A stretch of DNA of 64,000 bases, from NCBI RefSeq assembly GCF_001750685.1, contig NZ_CP017269.1, positions 5,373,416 through 5,437,415 on the forward strand. Reading direction: 5' to 3'. The stretch comes from Geosporobacter ferrireducens. GTDB lineage: Bacteria; Bacillota; Clostridia; Peptostreptococcales; Thermotaleaceae. Positions 25,807 to 34,205 of the stretch are shown in pieces. Positions within the stretch are counted from its first letter, which is position 1. Each line of letters starts with the position of its first letter. A program made the translations under genes and the position numbers. Below the pieces are notes generated by a model. The model did no database searches and had not been told where the DNA came from. It saw only the letters and a program-made list of their open reading frames with translations.

Positions 25807-27735
25807 TTAAAAATTTGATTGTTTTGCGTAGTTTAAATATCCTCCAGCAGCAAGAATTGCTGCATCTCTTTCAGAACCGGTAAATTGCAGAGGAATAAGA
25901 ATTTCTTTTGTTTTGTTATATAACGTTATGCCTTTATGATTTTTTAGACCGCTAAGGACTTCACTAATTCGTAAATCGTCTAATTCATCAAGGCATAAAT
26001 AATCTTTTTTATTTACAAAAGTAAGGGGCAATATACCTGCATTAATTAGATTTGCTTTATGAATTCGTGCAAAGGATTTGGCAATGACAACTTTTATTCC
26101 AAGATAAAGCGGTACTAAAGCTGCATGTTCACGGCTGGAGCCTTGACCATAATTTTCTCCGCCGATGATGAAACCGCCATTGTATTTCTTGGCAACAATA
26201 TGAAAGTCATTAGCGATAGTCCCGAAACAGTGTTTTGAAAGCTCTGGTATATTCGATCTAAATGGAAGCAGTGCTGCATGAGAAGGTATAATATCATCGG
26301 TAGTCACATTATCTTTTGTCTTTAACAATATCTTTCCTGTCATTGTAGATGCTAAGGGCTCATTTACCGGGAAAGGCTTAATATTGGGGCCCATAACAAT
26401 TTCATGGTCGGCTCGATGTTCACTGGGATATATAAAGTAGTGATTAGAAACATGATATTGTTTTGGAATCTCAATGACAGGTTTTTCGCCATAAAGGGAA
26501 GGATCCGTTATAAAGCCTGTTATGGCAGAGCAGGCAGCAGTTTCAGGACTTACAAGAAAAACACTGGCATCCTTTGTGCCACATCTGCCTTCAAAGTTTC
26601 GGTTAAAAGTTCTCAAGGATATAGCTTTTGATTTAGGTGCTTGCCCCATACCGATACAAGGACCGCAAGCTGCTTCAAGAATTCTTGCACCTGCATGGAT
26701 GAGTGTTCCAAGAGCACCGTTATCCGACATCATTTTTAGTATACTGCTTGATCCGGGTGAAACTACCAAGCTAACATCCGGATGCACTTTCTTTCCTTCT
26801 AATATTCTAGCAACCTTCATCAAATCCGTATAAGATGAATTTGTACAACTGCCAATGGCTACCTGATCAATTTTTGTAACTTCAATATCTCTGATAGCTT
26901 TTACATGATCAGGGCTGTGAGGCATAGCGCACATAGATGTTATTTCATCAAGGTTAATTTGCATTTTTTCATCATAATGAGCATCTGAATCTGCTGTCAA
27001 AGGAACAAAATCTTGGCTTCGTCCTTGTTTTGTCAGAAAATCCTTTGTGATTTCATCGCTTGGAAAAATGGAAGTAGTGGCACCAAGCTCTGCTCCCATA
27101 TTAGTGATCGTTGCACGATCTGTTGCAGACAGGTTCCGGATACCTTCTCCGGAATATTCAATTATGAAGCCAACACCACCTTTAACACTTAACCGTTTTA
27201 ATATATATAAGATAACATCCTTTGCAGAAACCCATGACTGAAGACTGCCAACAAGTTCAATATTCATTACCTTAGGCATCTTAAAGAAATAATAGCCTTT
27301 TGCCATAGCTACTGCTACATCCAAACCGCCTGCACCTATGCTGAGGGTGCCTATTCCACCACAGGTTGGAGTATGACTGTCAGATCCGATAAGTACTTGG
27401 CCGGGCTTTGCAAATCTTTCTAAATGCAGTTGATGACAGATTCCGTTTCCGGGTTTTGAATAGATGATTCCATATTTGGCTGCACAAGTTTTGATGAATT
27501 CGTGATCATCTGCATTTTCAAATCCTGCTTGGAGTGTATTGTGGTCGATATAAGCTACAGAAAGCTCTGTCTGTATTTCTTGTATGTCCATAGCGGCTAG
27601 CTGCAGATAAACCATTGTACCAGTAGAATCCTGTGTTAAGGTTTGATTAACCTTCACGGAGATTTCGGAACCATCTGTCAGATTGCCCGAAAGTAAATTT
27701 CTTTCCAATATTTTATAAACCAAACTCTTACCCAA
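25807..27735 (-). CDS. acnA: Aconitate hydratase (aconitase)
   Basis: 4Fe-4S enzyme converting citrate to isocitrate via cis-aconitate. Cluster cysteines are in IGSCTNSSYTDL and ACGPCIGMGQ; substrate-binding elements are SDSHTPTCGGIGTL, FNRNFEGRCG and the C-terminal-domain loop ENYGQGSSREHAAL. 642 residues, the compact aconitase form of many anaerobes. The frame runs to a TTG at 27744 that abuts the ribosome site; I prefer the TTG at 27735 (MGKSLVYKILERN), 9 bases from AGGAG and matching the family N-terminus. First gene of the operon, behind a near-perfect sigma-A promoter with an overlapping dyad. The operon makes 2-oxoglutarate, probably for glutamate synthesis. Confidence 0.95.
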   Translation of the reverse strand: MGKSLVYKILERNLLSGNLTDGSEISVKVNQTLTQDSTGTMVYLQLAAMDIQEIQTELSVAYIDHNTLQAGFENADDHEFIKTCAAKYGIIYSKPGNGICHQLHLERFAKPGQVLIGSDSHTPTCGGIGTLSIGAGGLDVAVAMAKGYYFFKMPKVMNIELVGSLQSWVSAKDVILYILKRLSVKGGVGFIIEYSGEGIRNLSATDRATITNMGAELGATTSIFPSDEITKDFLTKQGRSQDFVPLTADSDAHYDEKMQINLDEITSMCAMPHSPDHVKAIRDIEVTKIDQVAIGSCTNSSYTDLMKVARILEGKKVHPDVSLVVSPGSSSILKMMSDNGALGTLIHAGARILEAACGPCIGMGQAPKSKAISLRTFNRNFEGRCGTKDASVFLVSPETAACSAITGFITDPSLYGEKPVIEIPKQYHVSNHYFIYPSEHRADHEIVMGPNIKPFPVNEPLASTMTGKILLKTKDNVTTDDIIPSHAALLPFRSNIPELSKHCFGTIANDFHIVAKKYNGGFIIGGENYGQGSSREHAALVPLYLGIKVVIAKSFARIHKANLINAGILPLTFVNKKDYLCLDELDDLRISEVLSGLKNHKGITLYNKTKEILIPLQFTGSERDAAILAAGGYLNYAKQSNF

Positions 27736-27761
27736 ATAATTCAACTCCTATCTCTATAAAA

Positions 27762-27783
27762 GTATAATTGCATACAATTATAC
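27762..27783. promoter_or_regulatory. Operator-like dyad upstream of aconitase
   Basis: Perfect 9-bp inverted repeat GTATAATTG / CAATTATAC around CATA, overlapping the -10 box and the region just downstream of it. A repressor bound here would block the acn-icd-cs promoter. No cognate regulator is identified; the adjacent divergent gene is a sigma-54 activator, which would not normally act this way. Confidence 0.6.
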
Positions 27784-27806
27784 AAAAATAAATTAAGGTA
27801 TGTCAA
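27777..27806 (-). promoter_or_regulatory. Sigma-A promoter of acn-icd-cs operon
   Basis: On the minus strand, a perfect TTGACA and a perfect TATAAT separated by 18 bases, about 35 bases before the aconitase start. Both hexamers match consensus fully, so the unregulated promoter should be strong. Confidence 0.8.
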
Positions 27807-28024
27807 GAGTGAAATGATGTATAAAAAAATAATTATAGATAATAAATATGCAATCAATCCGATATAAAATCCAGTATAATTTTATAATAAGTATTAGAGG
27901 ATGTATAAATATGAATAATGGATTATTATGATCTGCCTGTATACAACCATATAGGGGCATTATTTGAAATTGAGATAAAACCGGTGCTATGCTTCAAGAT
28001 TATGGATAGCTGCCATGGAAGACG

Positions 28025-28230
28025 ACCTGGAATAATATTACATTAGGATTAAAGGCAAGAGGGGTTAGTGCCGATGAAATATATGAAAATATATTATGAA
28101 TGTTTGGACGATGGTGGATTATCTGGATATGTTCTCCGGAATATTGGTACTAAGCGTTCTTGGATTTTTTCTCTTTCAGCTTTTAGATACAACTGAAAAA
28201 ACTCTGTCCTTGGATCTATACAACAAATAA
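28025..28230 (+). pseudogene. Decayed ABC transporter permease-like remnant
   Basis: Two consecutive coding-like fragments in the 549-base gap between acn and the next activator gene. The second, 28111-28230, reads MVDYLDMFSGILVLSVLGFF and ends in a short charged tail, resembling the last membrane segment of a nitrate/taurine-type ABC permease. The first (28025-28099) reads TWNNITLGLKARGVSADEIY, possibly part of a preceding cytoplasmic loop. Frame breaks and lack of a start indicate decay. Identity of the family is tentative. Confidence 0.35.
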
Positions 28231-28293
28231 TTGAGAAATAATATTTTTATGGTATAATCAAGTCTAATAATAGCTTAGGATGAGAGGTGTCAT

Positions 28294-29949
28294 ATGGCTA
28301 TCTTTGATCTAATTTTAAAAATTGATACAGCATTGAGGCTGAAGGAAATTGTTTTTATCGGAGAGTCAAAAAAATGGTTTCAAGATGACCATTTAGAAGC
28401 AATGATAGGACAAAAAATAGAATATGTTTTGGGGGACTCTATTAAGCCTGAAGGTGGGATTGTTGAAATACAAAACAAATTCTTTAAATACCAATGGATT
28501 AATGATATAGATGAAAATACTGTTTATTTAAGCCGTGAAGGCGTATTAATGGATCTATATGAACAAACGATTCGGCATGTAGCTGAAGGGATACAGATCT
28601 ATGATCGAAATGGATACTTTTTATATGCCAATCCTGCCAGTGAGGATTTGGAATTTTATAAAAATGAGGACTTTAAGGGAAAACATATACTAGACCTTTA
28701 CGATCTAAAAGAAGAGTATAGTACCATCCTAACGGTATTAAGAACACAAAAGCCTGTAATTAACCGATGTGATCGTTTTAAAATGAAAACAGGAAAAGCT
28801 TTGACGACGATCAATAACGGGTACCCATTGAAAATAGATGATATTCTTTATGGTGCAGTTGTTTTTGAAAGTGATTTATCGGCATTAAAAAGGATCAAGA
28901 ACCGTACCATAAATCTGGAAGCTTATGTGGAAGGCAGACAACCTGCCACACAGGAACAATTATATGCTTTTGATGACATCATCCATGTGTCGGACAAGAT
29001 GAAAAATATGATTCACTTCGCCAAAAAAGTATCGCTAACGGATTCTTCTGTGATTATTGTTGGAGCTACTGGAACGGGAAAGGAACTAATGGCTCAGAGT
29101 ATACATTCTTTTAGCCCAAGAAGAGACAAGCCGTTTATTGATATAAACTGCAGCGCTGTTCCCAGCAATCTTTTTGAAAGCATGTTTTTTGGGACAGAGA
29201 AAGGCGCGTTTACAGGAAGTATTGCAAAAAAAGGCTTTTTTGAGATGGCAGATGGGGGAACGATTTTCTTAGACGAAGTTAATTCGATTAGTATAGAAAT
29301 GCAAGCGAAGCTGTTAAGAGTTCTTCAAGAAAAGCGGTTTCAGAGAATTGGAGGAGAAAAGTATCTAAGATGTGATGTACGGATAATAGCTGCTGCGAAT
29401 GAGGATTTACATGAACTGATGGAGCAGCAAAAAATTCGAAAGGACTTTTATTACAGGATTTCAGCGATTAAAATAGAGATCCCATCCTTAAATGAACGAA
29501 AAGAAGATATTCCAATTTTAGCGCGCTATTTTCTAATTGAGTTGTGTAATCAATACAATAGGCCTCAAATGGTTATCTCCAATCAAGTGCTAGATGTGTT
29601 TCTTGAATACAACTGGCCAGGAAATGTGAGAGAGTTACAACATGTAATTGAGTATGTATTCAATTGTGCCTCAGAGGATATAGAAGAAGTAGATATCAGC
29701 CACTTGCCTGACTATCTATTATCCCCATCAGCACTGGACCATACGAGTATGCGGGATATCAAAAGTTCCAAAGATTTCTTCAATGAAAATAATACGCTGG
29801 AAACACAGTTGGCTTTTTTTGAAAAAGAGATCATATATCAGCAACTCCAGAAACATGGAGGGAACATTACAAAGAGTGCAAAATCATTGGGAATTAGCAG
29901 GCAAAGTCTTCAATATCGAATGAAAAAGACAGGACTTTCTGTAGAATAG
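28294..29949 (+). CDS. Sigma-54-dependent activator with PAS domain
   Basis: Enhancer-binding protein. Residues 1 to 95 form an N-terminal region I do not recognise; residues about 96 to 205 are a PAS domain (VAEGIQIYDRNGYFLYANPA); residues 230 to 460 are the AAA+ domain with Walker A GATGTGKE, Walker B GTIFLDEV and RRDKPFIDINCSAVP; the C-terminus is a Fis-type helix-turn-helix (ITKSAKSLGISRQSLQYRM). The sigma-54 contact loop reads GAFTGS instead of GAFTGA, a conservative change. Divergent from the acn operon and directly upstream of the ammonia-lyase-like gene, which has a consensus sigma-54 promoter; that gene is its probable target. Confidence 0.94.
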   Translation: MAIFDLILKIDTALRLKEIVFIGESKKWFQDDHLEAMIGQKIEYVLGDSIKPEGGIVEIQNKFFKYQWINDIDENTVYLSREGVLMDLYEQTIRHVAEGIQIYDRNGYFLYANPASEDLEFYKNEDFKGKHILDLYDLKEEYSTILTVLRTQKPVINRCDRFKMKTGKALTTINNGYPLKIDDILYGAVVFESDLSALKRIKNRTINLEAYVEGRQPATQEQLYAFDDIIHVSDKMKNMIHFAKKVSLTDSSVIIVGATGTGKELMAQSIHSFSPRRDKPFIDINCSAVPSNLFESMFFGTEKGAFTGSIAKKGFFEMADGGTIFLDEVNSISIEMQAKLLRVLQEKRFQRIGGEKYLRCDVRIIAAANEDLHELMEQQKIRKDFYYRISAIKIEIPSLNERKEDIPILARYFLIELCNQYNRPQMVISNQVLDVFLEYNWPGNVRELQHVIEYVFNCASEDIEEVDISHLPDYLLSPSALDHTSMRDIKSSKDFFNENNTLETQLAFFEKEIIYQQLQKHGGNITKSAKSLGISRQSLQYRMKKTGLSVE

Positions 29950-29968
29950 AGCAAAAAAAATTTGCAGT

Positions 29969-29989
29969 GGTGCCAATTCAATTGGCACC
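29969..29989 (+). terminator. Hairpin terminator after second sigma-54 activator
   Basis: Inverted repeat GGTGCCAATT / AATTGGCACC around a single C, followed by TGTTTTGTTTG. Lies in the 409-base gap before the ammonia-lyase-like gene, which otherwise holds the sigma-54 promoter and a leader without further features. Confidence 0.7.
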
Positions 29990-30176
29990 TGTTTTGTTTG
30001 AAAAATACTTAATTTAGAGTTGATTGTGGCAGTAGTGCAAAAAAATCATTCATTTGTTCCATTGCTTTTGTATAAAAATCGAAAGGAAGATAAGTATGTA
30101 TGTATTAATATTTAGTAGAAACCCATGGAAAATCAAGCTTTGAAAAAGTTGACAATATACAGAAAAACAAATCAAC

Positions 30177-30192
30177 TTGGCATTTAATTTGC
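30177..30192 (+). promoter_or_regulatory. Sigma-54 promoter upstream of the ammonia-lyase-like gene
   Basis: TTGGCATTTAATTTGC, with exactly 10 bases between GG and GC and a following A. The start would lie near 30204, leaving a leader of about 155 bases. The preceding gene is a sigma-54 activator. AAGTTGA (30147) and TCAACTT (30172) flank the upstream side as a loose inverted repeat. Confidence 0.8.
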
Positions 30193-30358
30193 AATGTATT
30201 CTTAAAGAAAAATAGTGCTGTTATAGAGCTAGGTTAGTAATCTGCAATATAAAATTGATTCACAGTGTGACGAAAAAACTAGAAACTGCACAGTATGAGA
30301 CCTTCACGAGAAATGAATTTTGTGATTGTACCATTTAATTTATTAGGAGGTGATGATT

Positions 30359-31912
30359 GTGTTTGACAAAGCGAAGGATGCAAAACAAATCGAGAAAGTT
30401 GTATTGGGTGGAAAGCTAAATATTGAAGAGTTTATAGCGATTGTACGTTTCGGTGTAAAGGTTGAATTCTCAGACAGCTACTGTAATAAGGTAAGAAAAG
30501 CAAGATCGCTGGTGGAAAGATGGGTTGAGGAAAACCGTGTTATGTATGGCATCACTACTGGATTTGGTGCATTATGCACACAGGTGATTTCATTAGAGGA
30601 AACGGAACAGCTTCAGAGAAACATCGTCCTATCCCATTCAGTATCTGTAGGAGAACCACTATCTGTAGAAGAAGTGCGTGCAACGATGTTGATGATTCTT
30701 CAGAATGTTGGACAAGGATTTAGCGGAGCAAGGTTAGAAACCATAGAAATGTACCGACAGTTTTTAAATCTAGGCCTTACTCCCTTTGCGCCGAGAGAAG
30801 GATCTGTAGGATATCTCTGTCCAGAGGCGCATATGGCGCTGGTGTTGATAGGAGAGGGAAAAGCATTTCTAAATGGAGAACTACTGCCTTCAAAAGATGC
30901 ACTCGAGCGAGTAGGATTAAAACCTATTTCATTGGCTTCTAAGGAGGGGCTTGTACTAACAAACGGTACAACAAGTGCCACCGCATTAGGTGCATTGACG
31001 TTATATGATATGCTAAAAGCCTCTAAATGTGCAGATATCATTGGCGCAATGACACTAGAAGTGACAAAAGGAACTATAAGGGCTTTCGATGAAAGACTGA
31101 TGTCTGTGCGACCACATGAAGAGCAGAGAAGTACAGCAGAAAATGTAAGAAAATTATTGCAGGACTCGCAGATTGCAATAAATCATGAACATTATCGTCT
31201 TCAAGATGCATTATCTATTCGATGTATACCACAACTTCATGGTGCGGCAAAGAAGACATTGTTCGATGCGCTAAAGACCATTGAGATAGAGATGAATGGC
31301 TGCTCTGATAATCCAATCATATATTCGGAAGATGATGACGGGGAAGCCATATCAGGAGGGAATCCTGATTCATCCTATGTAGGGATAGAGATGGATTCCG
31401 CATGTATTGCAGCAACCATGCTGGGAAAAATGTCCGAAAGAAGAAACAATCGCCTCATAGATGGGAATCTGTCAGAATATCCATGGTTTTTAATTAAGAA
31501 ACCTGGCTTGAATTCGGGATTAATGATTCCCCAATATACACAGGCGGGACTGCTTAATGATATGAAAATACTTTCTCATCCGGCTACAGCAGATGGGATT
31601 CCCACTTGTGGAAATCAAGAAGATTACGTGGCAATGGGCTACAATGCATCAAAAAAAGCGCGGCAAGCAGCAGAAAAGCTTGAATACATATTAGCCATAG
31701 AGTTGTTATCTGTTTACCAGGCGCATCAGTTTATTGGGGAAAAATTTTCGGCAGGAAGGGCTACACAAGCAGTGTTGGAAGAAATTGCGAGAGCAGTACC
31801 CATTACGGATGAGGATATATTTCTATATCCTCACATCAATACGCTAAAGGATTTAATTCATACAGGGAAACTGATTGAGCTGGTTGAAGAAAAGCTGGGG
31901 AAGCTATTGTAG
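30359..31912 (+). CDS. Histidine/aromatic ammonia-lyase-fold protein lacking the MIO triad
   Basis: Full-length member (517 residues) of the HAL/PAL/TAL lyase family by overall sequence: YGITTGFG near residue 63, QRNIVLSHSVSVG (His93), KEGLVLTNGTT (Asn202), SERRNNRLIDGNLS, PGLNSGLMIPQYT and GNQEDYVAMG (Glu421). However, where canonical enzymes read GSVG-ASG-DLAPLAH, this one reads GSVGYLCPEAHM (148-159): three residues are missing and no Ala-Ser-Gly exists to cyclise into the MIO electrophile. The conserved Tyr of QDxYSLR is Leu (QDALSIR, 282-288) and the Phe of SGGNF is Pro (SGGNPDSS). Ordinary hutH annotation is therefore doubtful. The GTG at 30359 is chosen because AGGAGG lies too close to the earlier GTG/ATG. 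Sigma-54 controlled by context. Confidence 0.85.
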   Translation: MFDKAKDAKQIEKVVLGGKLNIEEFIAIVRFGVKVEFSDSYCNKVRKARSLVERWVEENRVMYGITTGFGALCTQVISLEETEQLQRNIVLSHSVSVGEPLSVEEVRATMLMILQNVGQGFSGARLETIEMYRQFLNLGLTPFAPREGSVGYLCPEAHMALVLIGEGKAFLNGELLPSKDALERVGLKPISLASKEGLVLTNGTTSATALGALTLYDMLKASKCADIIGAMTLEVTKGTIRAFDERLMSVRPHEEQRSTAENVRKLLQDSQIAINHEHYRLQDALSIRCIPQLHGAAKKTLFDALKTIEIEMNGCSDNPIIYSEDDDGEAISGGNPDSSYVGIEMDSACIAATMLGKMSERRNNRLIDGNLSEYPWFLIKKPGLNSGLMIPQYTQAGLLNDMKILSHPATADGIPTCGNQEDYVAMGYNASKKARQAAEKLEYILAIELLSVYQAHQFIGEKFSAGRATQAVLEEIARAVPITDEDIFLYPHINTLKDLIHTGKLIELVEEKLGKLL

Positions 31913-31945
31913 GCTAGGTGAGGCTTCGTGAGAGGTTTATAGATA

Positions 31946-31993
31946 AAATTTAAAAGGTTGTATTGTGCTGGCACAATACAACCTTTTAAATTT
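31946..31993. terminator. 23-bp perfect hairpin terminator after lyase-like gene
   Basis: Arms start AAATTTAAAAGGTTGTATTG and are exactly complementary, with a 2-base centre TG. Very stable; separates the lyase-like gene from the TRAP transporter operon. Confidence 0.8.
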
Positions 31994-32519
31994 GCACTAT
32001 GACTGTTTAGTATTTGATAAATATGAGAAAATTGCAGGTTTATTTATGTCATAATACAAAAAATACTCAAAATTCGTCGATAAGTAATTATCAGAAATTT
32101 CTTGACACTAGTCCTAAACTAAAATAAAATGTTGTAAAACAGAGTGCTTTTTTAGTCAACGAATTGGGAAGGAGGTTAACGGATTTAAAATAATTAGACA
32201 ATTCCGCCAAGTTTTATTGTTTAGATTGTCCGGATTATTAATGACAGAGCTAATAGAAGATATTAAGCGGCAACAAAAATGAATTTAAAAGTAAGAAGCT
32301 ATTTATAAAGCATAGATCTAAAATTATCTCCAATAAGAATTCTCCAATTATTCGATTATTACATATGAAATGTACCTTTCAATTCTTTTCTAATGGATCC
32401 AATAAGATTTGATTCTTGTCTATTGAAATAATCCAAAAACAGATGCTTCAATTTTTACTGCGTATGTATGCATTCTATTACAAATCCCATGAATATATTT
32501 TTTTATAATCTTTATAAGG
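31994..32519. other. AT-rich intergenic stretch with little recognisable
   Basis: About 525 bases between the lyase terminator and the structured region before the TAXI gene. It contains a GGAAGGAGG ribosome-site-like sequence near 32167 with no properly spaced start codon, and a short open stretch after it (LLMTELIEDIKRQQ, ending at about 32281) that has no start. Possibly decayed coding DNA; I see no intact gene or RNA. Confidence 0.3.
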
Positions 32520-32602
32520 GCATGAAAATCCCAATATTGCTTGTACGTTGTACTTAGTCTCTTGAAAGACTATTTGAATAGTCTGGTATTTTCATGCAAT
32601 AT
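32520..32602 (+). promoter_or_regulatory. Nested and competing inverted repeats before the TAXI operon
   Basis: Three alternating AGTCT/AGACT/AGTCT elements (32556, 32567, 32580) can form two mutually exclusive hairpins, the second being a 7-bp stem AGACTAT-TTGA-ATAGTCT. They are enclosed by GCATGAAAAT (32520) and ATTTTCATGC (32588), and by ATATTGC (32534) and GCAATAT (32596). This could be an RNA switch or overlapping operators. CTGGTATTTTCATGCA inside it resembles a sigma-54 promoter, but with 9 instead of 10 bases between GG and GC. Confidence 0.4.
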
Positions 32603-32632
32603 ATTCATATGGGGTAAATAAGGAGGATATTT

Positions 32633-33640
32633 ATGAAAAGAAAAGTTTTTGTACTTTGTATTGTACTATTGATGATAGTAAGTCTTGTATTTACAGGTTG
32701 TACAAAGCCACAGGAAAGTGGAACAACGCCTGCTCCCGCTCCGGCGAAAACACAAGAGTTGTTATTTGCTACCGGCGGTACTGCAGGGACATATTATCCC
32801 CTTGGTGGGGCCATCGCTGGTGTGTGGAATGCTAATATTGAAGGGATTAATGTAACAATTCAACCTTCTGGAGCATCTGTAGAGAATCTACGTTTATTAG
32901 ATTCAAGAGATGCAGATATTGTTATGGCAATGAATAATATTGCGGAAGATGCATGGCAAGGGAAAGGTTCCTTTGAAGGCAAAGAAGTAAAGGGTTTTAA
33001 AGCGGTCGGTGTTGTTTATCCTGAGATCATTCAAGGTGTAGGCTTGGTTGAGAGCAATGTAAGAACCATTGCAGACCAAAAAGGAAAAAGAGTAGCTGGG
33101 GGGCCTCCAGGCAGCGGAACTGCAGCTACCACGCCTCACATATTTAAAGCATATGGTTTAGAAGCAAGTGATATGACAGTTGTTAACGATACATTCGGCG
33201 ACGCTGTAGAAAAAATGAAAGATGGTCATTTGGATGCTGCATGGAATGTATTAGCTGCTCCAGCCTCTGCGATTGTAGACCTTCTAACAAACAAGGAGCT
33301 TGCATTTTTAGAAATCAAAGGGCAGGAACTTGAAGAATTACAAGCTCAGTTTCCATTAGTAGCACCGCATGTAATTCCCGCGGGAACTTATAACTATAAA
33401 GGAACACCTTATCCAGACATTCATACGATTGCATTGCAAGCTGTTTTATATGTAAGAGACGATATGGATGAAGAATTAGTATATAATCTAGTAAAATTTA
33501 TGTATGAAAAAAATGCTGAGATTGCTAAATCACATGCTACTGGAAATCAGATTTTGCTAGAAAATGCTAAAAACGGTATTACTACTGAGTTTCATCCGGG
33601 TGCAATCAAATATTACCAAGAGAAAGGTATGTGGAACTAA
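32633..33640 (+). CDS. TAXI-family TRAP transporter substrate-binding lipoprotein
   Basis: Extracytoplasmic receptor of a TRAP-TAXI transporter, a Na+- or H+-driven importer of carboxylates or amino-acid-like solutes. The lipoprotein signal ends in VFTGC (Cys23). The mature domain opens with LLFATGGTAGTYYPLGGAIAG, the TAXI signature, and continues with GASVENLRLLDSRDADI, GGPPGSGTAATTPHIFKAYG and PHVIPAGTYNYKGTPYPDIH. The length of 335 is typical. First gene of the TRAP operon, followed by a small hairpin that may favour its higher expression. The closest characterised TAXI ligand is glutamate/glutamine-like, but here the ligand is unknown. Confidence 0.95.
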   Translation: MKRKVFVLCIVLLMIVSLVFTGCTKPQESGTTPAPAPAKTQELLFATGGTAGTYYPLGGAIAGVWNANIEGINVTIQPSGASVENLRLLDSRDADIVMAMNNIAEDAWQGKGSFEGKEVKGFKAVGVVYPEIIQGVGLVESNVRTIADQKGKRVAGGPPGSGTAATTPHIFKAYGLEASDMTVVNDTFGDAVEKMKDGHLDAAWNVLAAPASAIVDLLTNKELAFLEIKGQELEELQAQFPLVAPHVIPAGTYNYKGTPYPDIHTIALQAVLYVRDDMDEELVYNLVKFMYEKNAEIAKSHATGNQILLENAKNGITTEFHPGAIKYYQEKGMWN

Positions 33641-33647
33641 TACATAG

Positions 33648-33670
33648 AGCCGGGTATTCAGTACCCGGCT
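33648..33670 (+). terminator. Hairpin between TAXI receptor and DUF1850 gene (partial terminator)
   Basis: Stem AGCCGGGTA / TACCCGGCT with loop TTCAG and a short TTATT tail, starting 8 bases after the receptor stop and ending 14 bases before the next start. Probably an attenuating terminator that sets receptor-to-permease ratio. Confidence 0.65.
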
Positions 33671-33683
33671 TTATTGTAAAAAT

Positions 33684-34205
33684 ATGATGAAAACAAAAAT
33701 AAGTTTTTATTTATTTGCTGCATTTTTGATTATTATGTTTTTGCCTGTTTATGTATTAGAAGTTATAGATGGGCAGGAAAACAGAGTACTATACCAGACA
33801 ATAACAAAACCATTAGATCAGTTTTCTATTCAATGGATTCACTCTGTTAGTAAACAGCCTGTTACGGAAACCTATCAAATCCATGAAGATTTGCATATAG
33901 GCATTTTAGAAATGATTTTTAATGAAAACGGTCCTAACTTGCCTGCCGGTCCGGAGGGCGGAACGAAGTGGGAAATCAAAGACGGATATTTTCGTGTATA
34001 TAATTATGATCTTGTTTTTGACAGAGTTCCAGTTCGAATAGGACAAGTAATCGCGAACCATACACTCATTTACAAGCAGAAAGAACTGCCATTGAAAGAT
34101 ATTAGTAGACCAGGGGGACTGGTATACATACAGATACGTAAAGCAACTATTATAAAAATGATCATTGGAGGAATCGGACTATGGCGAAAAGCGACATTCA
34201 TGTAA
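33684..34205 (+). CDS. DUF1850 domain protein, TRAP-TAXI accessory
   Basis: Small protein with an N-terminal membrane anchor (about residues 6 to 26) and a DUF1850 domain: FSIQWIHSVSKQPVTETYQI and PEGGTKWEIKDGYF. DUF1850 genes regularly lie between TAXI receptor and fused permease genes, so an accessory role in that transporter is likely, but its function is unknown to me. It overlaps the start of the permease gene by 25 bases. No conventional ribosome site stands out before its ATG; coupling to the receptor gene is possible. Confidence 0.8.
   Translation: MMKTKISFYLFAAFLIIMFLPVYVLEVIDGQENRVLYQTITKPLDQFSIQWIHSVSKQPVTETYQIHEDLHIGILEMIFNENGPNLPAGPEGGTKWEIKDGYFRVYNYDLVFDRVPVRIGQVIANHTLIYKQKELPLKDISRPGGLVYIQIRKATIIKMIIGGIGLWRKATFM

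Noticed and set aside
32160..32281. Small gene after the GGAAGGAGG sequence near 32167
   Set aside because: No ATG, GTG or TTG at workable spacing; the open frame that follows lacks a start.
32585..32600. Sigma-54 promoter before the TAXI gene (CTGGTATTTTCATGCA)
   Set aside because: Only 9 bases between GG and GC; this spacing normally abolishes sigma-54 recognition, so it is not claimed as a promoter.
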